Shown: piece by piece, positions 1 through 12,666 of the stretch
How the letters are laid out: every line of letters begins with the position of its first letter
Numbering within the stretch: the stretch's first letter is position 1
Origin: Malaya genurostris
Taxonomy: Eukaryota; Arthropoda; Insecta; Diptera; Culicidae
DNA length: 64,000 bases
Assembly: GCF_030247185.1 (NCBI RefSeq)
Contig: NC_080572.1
Span: 37,735,383-37,799,382 of the forward strand
Reading direction: 5' to 3'
The notes under the pieces: model-generated
Databases searched by the model: none
Seen by the model: the letters and a program-made list of their open reading frames with translations, nothing else
Told to the model about the DNA's origin: nothing
Translations under genes and position numbers: made by a program

Positions 1-299
1 AGCCCCCTGGTAATGGACGCAACTAATCTCAGTTCATTAGCACTGGCAAAATTTTAATACTAACAAAGAAAAACAAGAAGAACTGAGATTAAAACAATTT
101 ATTCTAAGATGTGCAATTAACTAATTTATTGGTGTGGAATCCCAGTGGAAATAAGTTTCCTTTTAAGGGATCCACAAAAAATTTGATGACTAATAGATGT
201 GTAAAAGGGTCTAAGAAATATTCAATTCAATTCAAGAAATATTCAATATGTGTAAAAGGGCGCTCGATTGTAAGCAAAAATTTCTGCTTACACTGAGGT
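1..299. other. Unassigned AT-rich sequence
   Basis: No gene, RNA or terminal-repeat structure was recognised. If Atg1 continues beyond the left edge this is intron 2 of Atg1. Confidence 0.4.
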
Positions 300-600
300 C
301 TTTTTTTATGCGGTCTTTTTTTATGCGGTTTTTTTTTACGCGACTTTTTTTATGCGAATTTTCAGAGTTATGCGGTTTTTTTTTATGCGAAGTTTCAGAG
401 TTATGCGGTTTTTTTTTATGCGAATTTTCAGAGTTATGCGGTTTGCCCTTCTGCGGTCTTTTTTTATGCGAAGTTTCAGAGTTATGCGGTTTTTTTTTAT
501 GCGAATTTTCAGAGTTATGCGGTTTTTTTTTATGCGAATTTTCAGAGTTATGCGGTTTTTTTTATGCGGTTTTTTTTTATGCGGTACGTAAATTCGCATA
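300..600. repeat. Minisatellite with T-tract / TTATGCG units
   Basis: Tandem array built from short modules: a T tract, 'ATGCGAATTTTCAGAG', then 'TTATGCGG'. The composite period is about 33-60 bp and at least six units are visible. Both strands stay open over much of the array only because the unit is repetitive, so the low-complexity peptides from it are not genes. Confidence 0.85.
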
Positions 601-654
601 AAAAAAGACTTCACTGTATTCTACAACACTACTCTCATTTCAGACTTATGTAGA

Positions 655-705
655 AAATTCTTCTAGGTTCGAAATTCGAACATACGGCATCTGGCTTAAC
701 CTACT
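655..705 (-). repeat. SINE fragment, same family as 3726-3896
   Basis: Read on the minus strand it holds 'CGTATGTTCGAA' followed by a CCTAGAAG-type stretch. This matches the head of the SINE at 3726-3896 and includes the pol III box-B-like GTTCGA core. Only about 50 bp are recognisable. Confidence 0.5.
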
Positions 706-830
706 AGTGCCTTTGAAGAACAAAATGTTTGTATTATGTCCAGTCACAACAGGCAGCCACAATATATACTATGAATAAACGTGCCAAATAAATAAATAAA
801 TATTTTTTATACATGCATTACACTGACTGG

Positions 831-2480
831 CACGATCCCGACCGTGTTGTCAACCTCTCCTGCAGCAGCTGATCAACGGAGAGACTTACAGCCAGAAGCG
901 AATGCCAACGAGAGAGGCGCTACGATTTCAAGATCAAACCTAACGATACGATAAAGAAATATTCTTCATAAGTTCCAATATCAATAACCTCACATACGAC
1001 CTGCACCCGATAAAAACTAACCGTTCGCTACCATCGGAGTGTCCTTGGACGGGTGCGCGTGCTGCGGTGATCTGAGTTTGCTAAATCAAACTCGACTCAC
1101 ACAACACCAGAAAGCGAGCTTCCGCAAACGGAGTAACTGTTTTCGAGTCGAGGAAAAAATCGAGTATCTAACTTCTGTTATACGATACACGTGGTACATA
1201 CAACCATACATTCGAACCACGATGGTTTCTCGGCGTTGTGACGGTATTGATGTTCACTATATTAATACAAATAATCTAGTTATCGTTCTAACTGCAATTA
1301 CTATTATCAGTAATGATCATAAATTAAATCAAATTTTATTGAAAATATCTTTCGTTCCTTCATTTTGAACGTAGATTTAAAAAAAATCAATGGGTTGCTT
1401 CATATTCAGTTTTAATGCAGTTGTTATTCTATGTTAGAGAATGCTACTGTGTAAATTCAACAAATGTTTATTTGTGCTGATATATCAGTACAATGAGAAT
1501 TTTCGGCAGTTCGGCTATTCTAAGCTCGTCAAAAGATGAACAAAATACCAAAGGAGTTTATGTAGTGTGCATATTTCAATAAAGCTAAAGAACTCAAGCA
1601 CTCATTTGAATCCAAGCTTGTGAAAATCAGTCTAATCATCTCTGAGCAAACATTGCAGAGCTCAACGAAATGAGTGAAATAAATTATCATTTAGAAAGAG
1701 ATTGCATGCAAGCAAAACTCAAACACAAAAGTTGGCGTAAAGCAGTTACATACCGAAATATCGAACACTCTAGAGCAATTTCAGAAATGATTGGCAAGTC
1801 ATCAGAGTTCACATCCTCTGATTCGGATGAAATTTTGCACACGATTTCAGTGTGACAAAACATTTATTTTGCACGGATGCAATTTGACTCAAGTCTGATG
1901 TTTAAAAATGACGTACGTATTTTTCTGATGGACTTCCTTCAAATTGTGATAACTCTGAAACTGTGAATTGTACAAAAATGGTGTTCAAGAAGAAGTTGCA
2001 TGAAATCGATTAGGTACTCTTAACAAACATAAACTGTGAATACTTTTACAAAAATTAGAAAACCAACCGAAAAACGAAAATTAAAAAAAGGGTCTCTTCA
2101 ATATTTTTTAAAATGTTTTTATTTTAAACCTTAACTTAAATCCCACATATTGGTGCAAATTTGGTTAGAGTGAATTGAAAACGAGGAAGCTACAGGTATA
2201 ACAATTTATCAAAATTTGCAAAACCTCTAGTTTTTGATAAAATAGTTATTATATTTTATTATAACTTTACAGATTGAAAGAAATAAATTTGCTCATGATA
2301 ATCTTTCTTCTAGAAGCAGCCGTTCTCGAGATATTTGTACTTGAAAGTCATAGGACTCGTTTTTTTATTGATTTGAACCGTTTGAACAAGGTAAACGTAA
2401 TTCTGAACATATGAATACAGTTATCTTAAATGAAATATACAATTTTATAGGTCATACTATCAGTTATTAAAAAAATGGTA
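831..2480. other. Intronic sequence with no recognised gene
   Basis: Mixed AT-rich sequence with a GC-richer patch at 840-1150. I found no conserved coding exon, tRNA or paired terminal repeats. Short open frames here (for example near 1039-1368 and 1670-1855) show no recognisable motif and fit chance. Confidence 0.4.
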
Positions 2481-2484
2481 TGTA

Positions 2485-2562
2485 GTATTAGTGATAGTAG
2501 GACCCTAGTCATGCAATGGTCCTGTACGCTTAGAATCGGTTACGAAGTCTTTTGAAACAGAA
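2485..2562 (+). repeat. SINE body fragment
   Basis: Carries the same ordered blocks as the body of the SINE at 3726-3896, in the opposite orientation: a TAGTAGGA block, a CATGCAAT block, 'CTGTACGCTTAGAATCGG' and 'GAAGTCTTTTGAAACAGAA'. No target duplication was found. Confidence 0.6.
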
Positions 2563-2799
2563 ACTCAATCACTGTATCCGAATGCAGTACTCTGTGTATA
2601 TTTTGATCTTTTTAATTACAAAATCATTGTTAAATTTATAAGAAGTTTTTAATTACCTGTTATACCTACAATTATTAGATATATATGAATAATTGTGATC
2701 TGAGGTTTTACATTTTTGAAAATTGTATGAGTACGAAGTGCATCGCCATTCGAAAACAGTCTCGTGGCGATTGTGGTTTTGAAAATTGAAGCGACATGA

Positions 2800-3480
2800 A
2801 TTGAAGCTACTGAACGGGTTGCCACCAAACTTGGCACAGATACTTCTTGCTCTTTTGAAAAGGTATTTTAATAGGGGAGGGAGCGTAGTAAGTGTTCTTA
2901 ACAGGGGGGGGGGGATAAAAAAAATTATCTAATTTGACGAGAATCGATACTTTTTTAAGACCATAGAAACATATTGCATATATTAGATATGATTATATGG
3001 GGGGTGGATGTAGCAAGTGCCTTTAAAAAGGGAGGTGTAATGTTTGTAATGGCAAAACTCCGCAATCACTGAACGGATTGCTATCAAACTTGGCACATGG
3101 ACTTCTTGCTTTTCAGAGATGGCCATAAGCGTATTTTTATGGGAGGAGGGAGCGTAGCAAGTGTCAATAACATTGGGGAGTCATGAAAAATTCATAGAAT
3201 TTGCCGAGAATTGATACTTTTTTAAGACCATAGAGACATTTTGCATACCTTAGATATGACTATATGGAGGGTGAATGTTACCAGTGCCTCTAATAAGGGG
3301 GAGGGAGGGGTCATATTTGTAACGGCATAACTCTGAAACTACTGAACGGATTGCTATCAAACTTGCCACAGATACTTCTTGCTGGACTATTTTCAGGGGG
3401 GAGAGTGTGTAGCAAGTGCCTTTAACATGGAAGAGGGCAATGATCATTTTTGTATAATATAAAAAGAATCGATAATTTTT
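2800..3480. repeat. Three diverged tandem units of about 265 bp
   Basis: The block 'AACGGATTGCTATCAAACTT' or a close variant recurs near 2815, 3072 and 3345. Each is followed by a 'TTCTTGCT' block, a purine-rich GGGGGAGGGAG stretch, a 'GTAGCAAGTG' block and a 'ACTTTTTTAAGACCATAGA' block. Related pieces continue to about 4340, so the array probably belongs to the same element as the Helitron-like end at 4591-4619. Confidence 0.7.
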
Positions 3481-3725
3481 GATGACCATACATACTTTTC
3501 GAAAAACTCAAATATCGTCTTAAGGGTATTTGAGGGGAGTTGATATAATGAGTTCTCTAAAAAAGAAGGTTTAATGTGAAGTCGATTGAATTTTCAAAAA
3601 AACGATACAGTACAGATATTATTTGCACTTCAGTTGATCCTAAGAGCATTTTTAAGGAGGGAGGGAGGGTGGTTGTTAACTCCGAAACAACTCAATAGAT
3701 TACCACACCTCACACCTAACTTGGC

Positions 3726-3896
3726 AAGCAAAGTCCTGGCATTACATTCCTTTTGTGGAATTTGGCCATTCTGTTTCAACCGACTTCGCAACCGTTTCTT
3801 AGTGTACAGAATCATTGCATGGCTAGTACTATGGATCCTACTAACACTAAGAATCCTTCCAGGTCGGGGCTCGAACATACGACAACTGGCTTGTAA
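3726..3896 (-). mobile_element. 5'-truncated SINE with 11-bp target duplication
   Basis: A 171-bp insertion flanked by perfect direct repeats CCTAACTTGGC at 3715-3725 and 3897-3907. On the minus strand it begins with a box-B-like GTTCGAGCCCC block and continues with 'GTTGAAACAGAATGG' and 'GGAATGTAATGCCAGGAC'. No box A is visible, so the copy is probably truncated at its head. It sits inside the Helitron-like repeat region. The order of blocks resembles mosquito SINEs I know, but the family name is not confirmed. Confidence 0.75.
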
Positions 3897-4590
3897 CCTA
3901 ACTTGGCTCAAGCTATTATTGCTGATGATATGTTGCTATAAGGATATTTAAAGGAGGGGGGTGTAGTGAACGGGGATGGGACGGCTTGGCTGATCTAGAC
4001 GGCAAGGAGGGGGTTTTGAACACCAATTTTCATCAGCCATTTTTTTGGTAAAACTAGAGAGGGAATTCCAAGGTCGTGCTAGAAAGTATTGCTATTGTTA
4101 ATTTGAATGCAACGCAAAATGTACGAAAGGTGTCAATCGATACTTTATGACGAGCTCAGATACTTTCTACACTACTTACAGGTGATTATAAGAAAACTCA
4201 TGGAGGAGAGTTGTAGTAAGTTCACTGAAAAGGAAAGCTCAGTATAAAATTTATTAGACGAGAAATGATGCTTCTTGACAAATACAGATACTATTTTTGT
4301 ATCAAAGGAGATTATTATGTTATTTCAGGAGATAGGGAGTATAGCAAGTGGCCCACACATGCGAAATGTAAGGTAAAATTGATCGGATTTCACCAAAAAT
4401 ATAAAAACTGACCCGATTTGACGAGAATGCTGTCAAATTGCTGTGATCTGAGATGGGACACTGCCCGTGCGTAATCTGAACATGTACGGAGTATTGTTCA
4501 ATCGGGTTGCGGGGTTTAGCTACATTCAGAGTATTTCGATAGGCAGGACAATTTTTAGAATCGTTTTGCGGCCTTGCCTTCACGAAACAT

Positions 4591-4619
4591 TTCCGAGCAA
4601 CGCCGGGTAAATTCAGCTA
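4591..4619 (+). mobile_element. Helitron-like 3' terminus
   Basis: Ends in a GC-rich block with 'CAACGCCGGGTAAATTCAG' followed by CTAGT. Insect Helitrons typically end in a short GC-rich hairpin and then CTRR, inserted before a T. Here the CTAG is followed directly by the T of a (TA)n tract. The 5' end was not found; the repeats from about 2800 to 4590 probably form the body of a non-autonomous element. Confidence 0.6.
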
Positions 4620-6347
<1,728 letters not shown>

Positions 6348-6521
6348 CTCCATCACCAGGTACACGTTGTGACCCTTTTCGGTGCAGTCCAACAGTGTGA
6401 CGACATTCTCGTGATGTAGCGCACTGAGCTCCCGCAGGATTTTGATCTCTTTTCCTAGCAGACTCTGCGACTTGGCGAGACTTTTCTTGGTGATACTTTT
6501 AATCGCAACCGGGAAGTGTTT
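6348..6521 (-). CDS. Atg1: Atg1 kinase, coding exon 2 (partial gene)
   Basis: This 174-nt exon encodes 58 residues of the N lobe of the serine/threonine kinase Atg1/ULK, which phosphorylates autophagy-initiation factors in the Atg1-Atg13 complex. The translation starts KHFPVAIK, where the lysine is the ATP-binding kinase lysine. It continues through TKKSLAKSQ and LLGKEIKILREL, whose Glu is the alpha-C glutamate, then HHENVVTLLDC, and ends at YLVME. These blocks closely match the Atg1/ULK1 family. On the minus strand the exon is preceded by an AAACAG acceptor and followed by a GTAAGTACC donor, both in phase 0. The next exon should begin at the hinge and lies outside the window. Confidence 0.95.
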
Positions 6522-6695
6522 CTGTTTGGAAAGATAAAAACGTGATGAAATGTAGAGGATGAAAATAATAGGAACTCTTCAAAATGCAATTTTTTAAAGT
6601 GTTACTTTGAATATGATCCAACATAGCAAGGAAGATAGAGTAAGGAATCTATTTTCTTTGAAAAGCAGCCAAATATTCTGAATCAAACAGAAAGG

Positions 6696-6766
6696 GAAGA
6701 TAGATGAATCAAGCCCGTAACCTTTTCCTTACCAATGACATGCTCTACCAGTTGAGCTACTCTGGT
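6696..6766 (-). pseudogene. tRNA-like sequence (degenerate tRNA or SINE head)
   Basis: On the minus strand, box A TAGCTCAACTGG (6759-6748) and a weak box B GGGCTTGATTCA (6716-6705) are 43 nt apart, as in tRNA genes. The D stem GCTC/GAGC pairs perfectly. The acceptor and T stems do not pair, so it is not a working tRNA. The anticodon-loop position would read GGT (Thr-like), but the stem is degenerate. Confidence 0.4.
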
Positions 6767-6769
6767 ACA

Positions 6770-9459
6770 TGGGTAAACACGTTCCAGAACGCAACCTGAT
6801 TAGGTATCACGAAATCACATGCATGATACTTTGCATGCGCCGGTTGAAGCTCATCCTGTATCATGTATCTGCTGCTGTCTTCGAATCACAAATCTCGATT
6901 TGACCTTTTGCAACATCCGTTTGCATTATTGTTCTGTTTCCCGTAGAGAAAAGATGGTTTGAGAGTTTCTTTGTTTTGTCGTATGTCGCCTATCAGGCCT
7001 AACATGTCTACCTAACAGGCCGCAACTGATGTGCTTTCAAACCCGGACAACGAGTTACAACATTGTTTTCTCTTGCAACGGTTACAGATATATTAAACTC
7101 TGTTGGTTTTCAGGATTTACTCTAGATTTTTGTGCTATGAGGCGGGTAGGGTCTAGCATTTTCGAAAAATCATTTTTATTTTTTATAGTGTCTTATAGTA
7201 AAACCATTGTCTTATAGTTATTTCAAGAATGTTTTGTCAAATTTTCAAATCAATCGAAGCAAAACTCCGGAAGTTACTTGACTTTATCACATACTGCGAA
7301 GAAGCCAAAGCTCCAAGCGTCAAATTTTTGGAGCATGCTAGCGAGGGACAGAAAGAGAAAGAGAATAATATGGAAACTTGAAAAAAAAAAGAAGTCTAAG
7401 AAAATGAAGTAGCGGCAGGGAATATGCTTTATGGAGCAGGAATCGATGATTCTGTGTGAGTTAAATAAATTAAATAAACTCTAAACGCGTTTCTCTCGAA
7501 AGCACGTTGTTATAGTCCATGTCCGTCGTCATTGAAAAACTACTTCACCAATTCTTTTCAAATTTTGTACACAATTTCTACATACAAAACACCCAACTTC
7601 GACGTGTTCCTTTTTTGCATGAGGGCGGATTTTTCAGTGAAAAATCGCAGTTTAGACTTCAAATATCATCAAATATTCAAAATAAAAAAAAAACAAATAT
7701 GAAAGGTTAATATATCATATATAAATGTTCCTTTGATTTTTAGACTTCGAATAATTCTTCGCTGAGATACAGTGGACACTGCAAATCATGATTTCTAAAA
7801 AGCGTCCTCGAAAATGCACAATCACCGGCTTATTAAAATGACAAAATGTTGTTCGAATAATGCTTTATATTATGCAAAACATTTGAATATATTTTTTCGG
7901 ACGATGGCTCTAGAAACATTCGCAAAAATGGTGTATTTTTTTCATCCGTTAAACCCTACCCTCAAGTCACTAGAAGCTTTGTGGAACTGTTTTTACTTTT
8001 CATCACGAGGCAATGAGAAACAGATCGAGAAGGACTCGAATCTGAAGTTCTTTCTCTAGAGGATTGTAGAAGAGTAACGTTGTTCTTGTTACGTACGCTA
8101 CTTAATCAATTTGCCTTTTGGAACGTGTTCCCACACGTACCAGAGTACTTTAGTTGGTACAGCATATCCACAGTATGGAGAAGGTCCTGTCACTGAAGAT
8201 TTCAATCGAAGATTTGCAGATAGAGAAAATGTTAGATAATCCTGATCATCTAGTGCTGGATGATTTTAATCAATCGACAATACCAACATTCGGTTCTTTT
8301 GAAATTAAAAACTCCCAGATTTTGATGTGAATACGTCTTACTTTACTATGGGGCGCCTTTCTTTACAAAAATGGATAGAACTTAATCACGAATATCTCTT
8401 CTTAAATTCAACGCATCGGAAATATGATCAGCAAATTATGAACAAAATTTCAGTAGAACGAACAGTAGATAACGACAAATAACTCAAAATTATACAAGTA
8501 CAAGTTTTCCAGGAATTGAATAGGTATTCGTACAGTATAAATGTTTTAATTTAATCTGCGAGTGACATATTTTCGAACAGTTCATGTCAATATAATTTAA
8601 AACGCTCAACGCTTTAAAAGTGCTACTAAAGTGAAGTGATAGTATTTGTATTTTTTGAAAGTGCATCTCAATATTCATGAAAACGGTAGAAACGCTCTTC
8701 CAGTGAGCCATTCTGCAAGGGGAGTAAACATTTCCTAATGCTGAACATTTATTTATTCTTTCTTGGGAATTATAATATATTTTTGCATTTCTATACGGTA
8801 TGTGAGTTTAGTGTTAAAGTTATAAACAGTTACTTAGGCAAAATTTCGTTGTTCAAGCTGTGAACGATTAGCCCATCAAACAAAAAAAATGTTTCTAACC
8901 GCAATGTGGTGTTTCGAGCCAACATTCAAACAAACTAGAGCTTGATTGTCCCAAACAAATATTAATTGCTTTAAAAGAACATTTGTCGAAACACATCATG
9001 CCTATGGTTTTAGAAGCTGTATGGCAGCAGATAGAATTGAAAAGTCTTCACTTATAGCTGAGCACTTAACTAAAATGTTAAATATTTTAACTCAATTACA
9101 GTTTTTATTCCATTTTTTCAGTACACCAACAAAAGAAATATCATCAAGAACTCAAACTGATTATGCAAACTTTTGACTTCCCACCTATCATCAATGTTTG
9201 AACCGACCCTTTTTACTAAAAATACTTCCTTTTTCGATCGGAACCTTTTCTCCTGGACGTATTTAGACACTTAAATGAATGCAATAAGGATAGAGATAAT
9301 TTATTATGGACAAAACTACATTTTTTTCGTAAATAATTGGTTTGAAAAACATGTAATCAACGTAAAATAAGTTTACGGATTAAAGCTGATTTTTTCCTGT
9401 CTCATATTGAAAGGTTATGCAATCACTGTGAAAACCAGCTTTACGACCGAGGACCGGAA
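6770..9459. other. Intronic sequence, few recognisable features
   Basis: AT-rich sequence with no coding exon recognised. The only identified component is the dispersed repeat at 8326-8450. Short open frames at 7029-7217, 7519-7710, 7814-8059 and 8946-9176 show no motif. Confidence 0.4.
8326..8450 (+). repeat. Dispersed repeat R4 (GGGGCGCCTTT block)
   Basis: Contains 'CTTACTTTACTATGGGGCGC' and later 'ATCGGAAATATGATCA'. The same blocks occur in the same order, inverted, at about 37790-38020 and 43739-43969. Boundaries and element class are unknown. Confidence 0.6.
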
Positions 9460-10520
9460 CCGAGTGTCATATACCATTCGACTCAGTTCGTCAAGATCAC
9501 AAAATGGCTGTGTGTATGTGACAAATAATGTCACTCAATTTTATCAGAGTTGGCTGAACCGATTTTCATAAACTCAGATTCAAATGAATTGTCGATCCGA
9601 CTTCCGGTTCCGGAATTACAGGGCGATATGCACCAAAAAAAATGAAAAAATAGTCACTCATTTTTTCTCAGAGGTGGCTGAGCCGATTTTCACAAAATCA
9701 GATTCTATCGAAAGGTTTTATGGTCCCATAGCCTGCTATTGAATTCCATCTTCATCGGACTTCCTGTTCCGAAATTACAAAATAATATGTGCCAATCGAT
9801 GAGAAAATGCGCACTCAATTTTCTCGAAAATTTCTAAACCGATTCTCACAAACTAAGATGCAAATGAAAAAGTCTTGAAATTTCTTAAAAAGTCACCGAG
9901 AATTCGATCCAGATCCGACTTCCGGTTTCGGTATTACAGCGCGATAAGTGAAAAATTTTAAATTTCATTAGTATTTTTTTACAAGTGGTGGAGAAACGAG
10001 GTGCAAATTTGTATAAAACTTACTGGGAAATTCATCTAGTTGGCAGATCTTGTTCTATACCATTTGACACAGTTCATCGAGCTGAGCAATGTCTGTGTGT
10101 CTGTCTGTATGTCTGTCAAATAATAACACTCATTTTTCTCGGAGATTGCTTGCGCGATTTCTTAGTCATTGAATTTCATCCGGATCCAACTTCCGGTTCC
10201 GGAATTATAGGGTAAAGTGTATTTAAAATTGTACACCGTTATTAAGAGCGACGACAGGGTGCAATTTAGATACAAAATAGGGTAAAATTCTTCAAGATTT
10301 AGCTCAAATCTATATTGATTTGTAGGCTACATAAGTTACTTACTAAACAAACCGACTGCGGCTATACCGTTTCTCAGTTCCTGGTTCCGGAGGTACCGGA
10401 AATAGTGGTCAAAACTCTAAAATGAAACTAACCCTTTTTTCTCGGAGATGGTTTGATCGATTTTCACAAACTTAAGGCTCACGTGAAAGGTCCTATAGTC
10501 TCGTAGGTTGCTCTTAAAAT
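9460..10520 (+). repeat. Array of about 180-bp dispersed monomers
   Basis: Five or more diverged units share 'CCATTCGACTCAGTTCGTC', 'TGTCTGTCTGT', 'TCTCAGAGATGGCTGA' with 'CCGATTTTCACAAA', and 'GATCCGACTTCCGGTTCCGG'. Related units lie at 16690-17460, 19850-19985 and 20455-20650 (inverted), 21920-22150 and 59140-59435. The repeats are non-coding as far as I can see. Their parent element is not identified. Confidence 0.75.
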
Positions 10521-11109
10521 TTCAAATATGTCATTTAGTGCGACGATGCAAAAAGAACAAAATAATAATTTGCTAAAACTGTTTACAAATTGTTAGTTTA
10601 TACACGAAGAAAGTTTCAATTCATTTTTAAAAATATAAGTAATCTGAAAAAGGTATCATAACCCCACTAGGTGGATTAAAACTTTTTTTTTATTCTACTA
10701 GAAATACAGCGCGATCTGGCATCGTTGTATTACACAATTTTGTTTTGTTAGATAATCGCGATACAAATTTGTGATTTTTCAATTTCTGTCGATGAGTTGA
10801 TGTATGAACGAATGTGTAATGAACAGTACTGATACAGTCGGTGTTGAACAGTCGTTCACACCGCACGCATATAGCTTTTGGCTCCTGGAATTTTTTTTTG
10901 CTACCTAGAGTTTCATTGATTCAAGGCTTCAGTCTTTTTCAAGGCTACCTGAATCACTAACAGTCTTTTTAAAGACTAACAATTAGTCAGCCTTTCTGAA
11001 GGCTATTCAAAGAGTGATATTAGAGTGACTAAGAAATTAATCAGCCTTTTTTAAGGCTAGCTGTTCAAAGAACTATTATTCAAAATTCAAAATTCCATTC
11101 ATTTCAAAA

Positions 11110-12666
11110 ATGCCTGCGTCCAACCGGAAAGGCAACAAGCCTAAGGCTAAAAATAATTCAATACGGAATAAATCACAATCCGTTATGCAACATTTTTCTA
11201 ATAACATTCACGATCTTATTGAATCTGAATGTAAAAATAAAAGACAACGGACGGATTTCCCTTCCGTTGATCCTATGCCGTCTAACAATATTTACGAGAT
11301 TATTCCTGAATCCGATTGTAGCGACATAGAAGAAAATTCTTCAAAAATTCCCAAAATTGACGCTTGTCGTTCTGGGAAGAAACAACAATCTATACCACCA
11401 GTGACGGTGATGATTTTCGACTTCAAAGCATTTCGTACTGAGCTTTCTACTTTTCTCCCGGAAGTAAAAGTCTCATTTCAAATCGGACGAAGAGGAGAAT
11501 GTCGAGTCTTGGTTGATGGATTGGAAGATTACGAACGTCTTATTCGATATTTGTCCGAGAAACTTCATAAATTTTATTCATATGATATAAAATCAGACAG
11601 ACCCTTCAAGGCTGTCTTGAAAGGCTTATCAAATGATCAAAGTATTGATGAAATTAAGAATGAACTAAAAGAATTGCTTGGTTTTGTCCCTTCCCAAGTA
11701 ATACTTATGAAAAAAAGAGCGAATGGTACTTCTAAACCACGCTCTGGAATTTCCCATGAACTTTACCTAATACACTTCAATCGAAGTGATGTAAACAATT
11801 TAAAAACTTTAGAAAAAGTACGTTTCATTTCCCACATTAAAATTCATTGGGAACATTATAAACGGCATAATCGTATTGCAAACTTAACGCAATGTCGTCG
11901 TTGCCAAGGCTTCGGCCATAGAACCAAAAATTGTCATATGGATATACGGTGTTTGAATTGTGGTAAATCGCATTCGAAAGACGTTTGTCCAATGAATGAA
12001 GCCACTGATAAATTTTCATGTTCAAATTGCGATGGAAATCATAAATCCAATTATTTGAAATGTCCTGTCAGGGAAAAAATTTTAAACGCTCGTTCGCTTA
12101 GACAGCAAGTCAAATCAACAACCTTACATTTACAGAACATACTTGAAAATCAAAAAACCGTTACAAATGCCACGCCTAATTCTTCTAAGGCACCTATTTC
12201 TTCGAATTTAAAACAAAAAACAGGTACGCCTGCCAATTCGTCTTCTAACGAAAACAATTTATTGACAGGTAGATCGACCTCGTCACCATCTTCGTCTAAT
12301 GTCAGTTATGCTGGTATATTAGGTAGAAATCTATCACCTATTTCTTCTAATGTAAATAATCAAAACACAGGACCGCCTAGCAGTTCATCTTCTAACGAAA
12401 ACAATTTATTAATAGGTAGATCGGCCAAATCATCTTCTTCTAATTGCAGTCTACCTACAAATATTCCTTCAATGCCATTCGCTTCTTTAAATGAAGTCGA
12501 TTTAGGCGATATAACTGAAAATAAAATGATCTACCTACAAGATCAACTTTTTCAAATGATCATCCAAATGAATTCGACTTCATCACTTTTTGAAGCATTT
12601 CAAATCGGAAGGAAATTTGCAAATAATATTATAATGAATTTAAAATTTAACAGTGATGTTAAATAA
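11110..12666 (+). CDS. Jockey ORF1, Gag-like RNA-binding protein
   Basis: A 518-residue product that would coat element RNA in the retrotransposition particle. The N terminus is basic and polar. A region at about residues 155-255 looks like the PRE_C2HC domain typical of Jockey and I-type Gag proteins. It leads directly into three CCHC knuckles at about residues 262-316: CRRCQGFGH..C (CX2CX4HX4C), CLNCGKSH..C (CX2CX3HX4C) and CSNCDGNH..C (a longer last spacing). The C-terminal third is Ser/Asn-rich, with two copies of an SSNENNLL.GRS motif. The frame is fully open. The ATG follows 'TTTCAAAA' closely and the stop overlaps the start of ORF2. Confidence 0.93.
   Translation: MPASNRKGNKPKAKNNSIRNKSQSVMQHFSNNIHDLIESECKNKRQRTDFPSVDPMPSNNIYEIIPESDCSDIEENSSKIPKIDACRSGKKQQSIPPVTVMIFDFKAFRTELSTFLPEVKVSFQIGRRGECRVLVDGLEDYERLIRYLSEKLHKFYSYDIKSDRPFKAVLKGLSNDQSIDEIKNELKELLGFVPSQVILMKKRANGTSKPRSGISHELYLIHFNRSDVNNLKTLEKVRFISHIKIHWEHYKRHNRIANLTQCRRCQGFGHRTKNCHMDIRCLNCGKSHSKDVCPMNEATDKFSCSNCDGNHKSNYLKCPVREKILNARSLRQQVKSTTLHLQNILENQKTVTNATPNSSKAPISSNLKQKTGTPANSSSNENNLLTGRSTSSPSSSNVSYAGILGRNLSPISSNVNNQNTGPPSSSSSNENNLLIGRSAKSSSSNCSLPTNIPSMPFASLNEVDLGDITENKMIYLQDQLFQMIIQMNSTSSLFEAFQIGRKFANNIIMNLKFNSDVK

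Noticed and set aside
248..614. Overlapping open frames on both strands with repeated FSELCG / ITLK units
   Set aside because: They come from translation of the minisatellite, not from a gene.
3586..3951. 121-codon open frame
   Set aside because: It crosses the SINE at 3726-3896 and its target duplications, so it is element sequence and not a gene.
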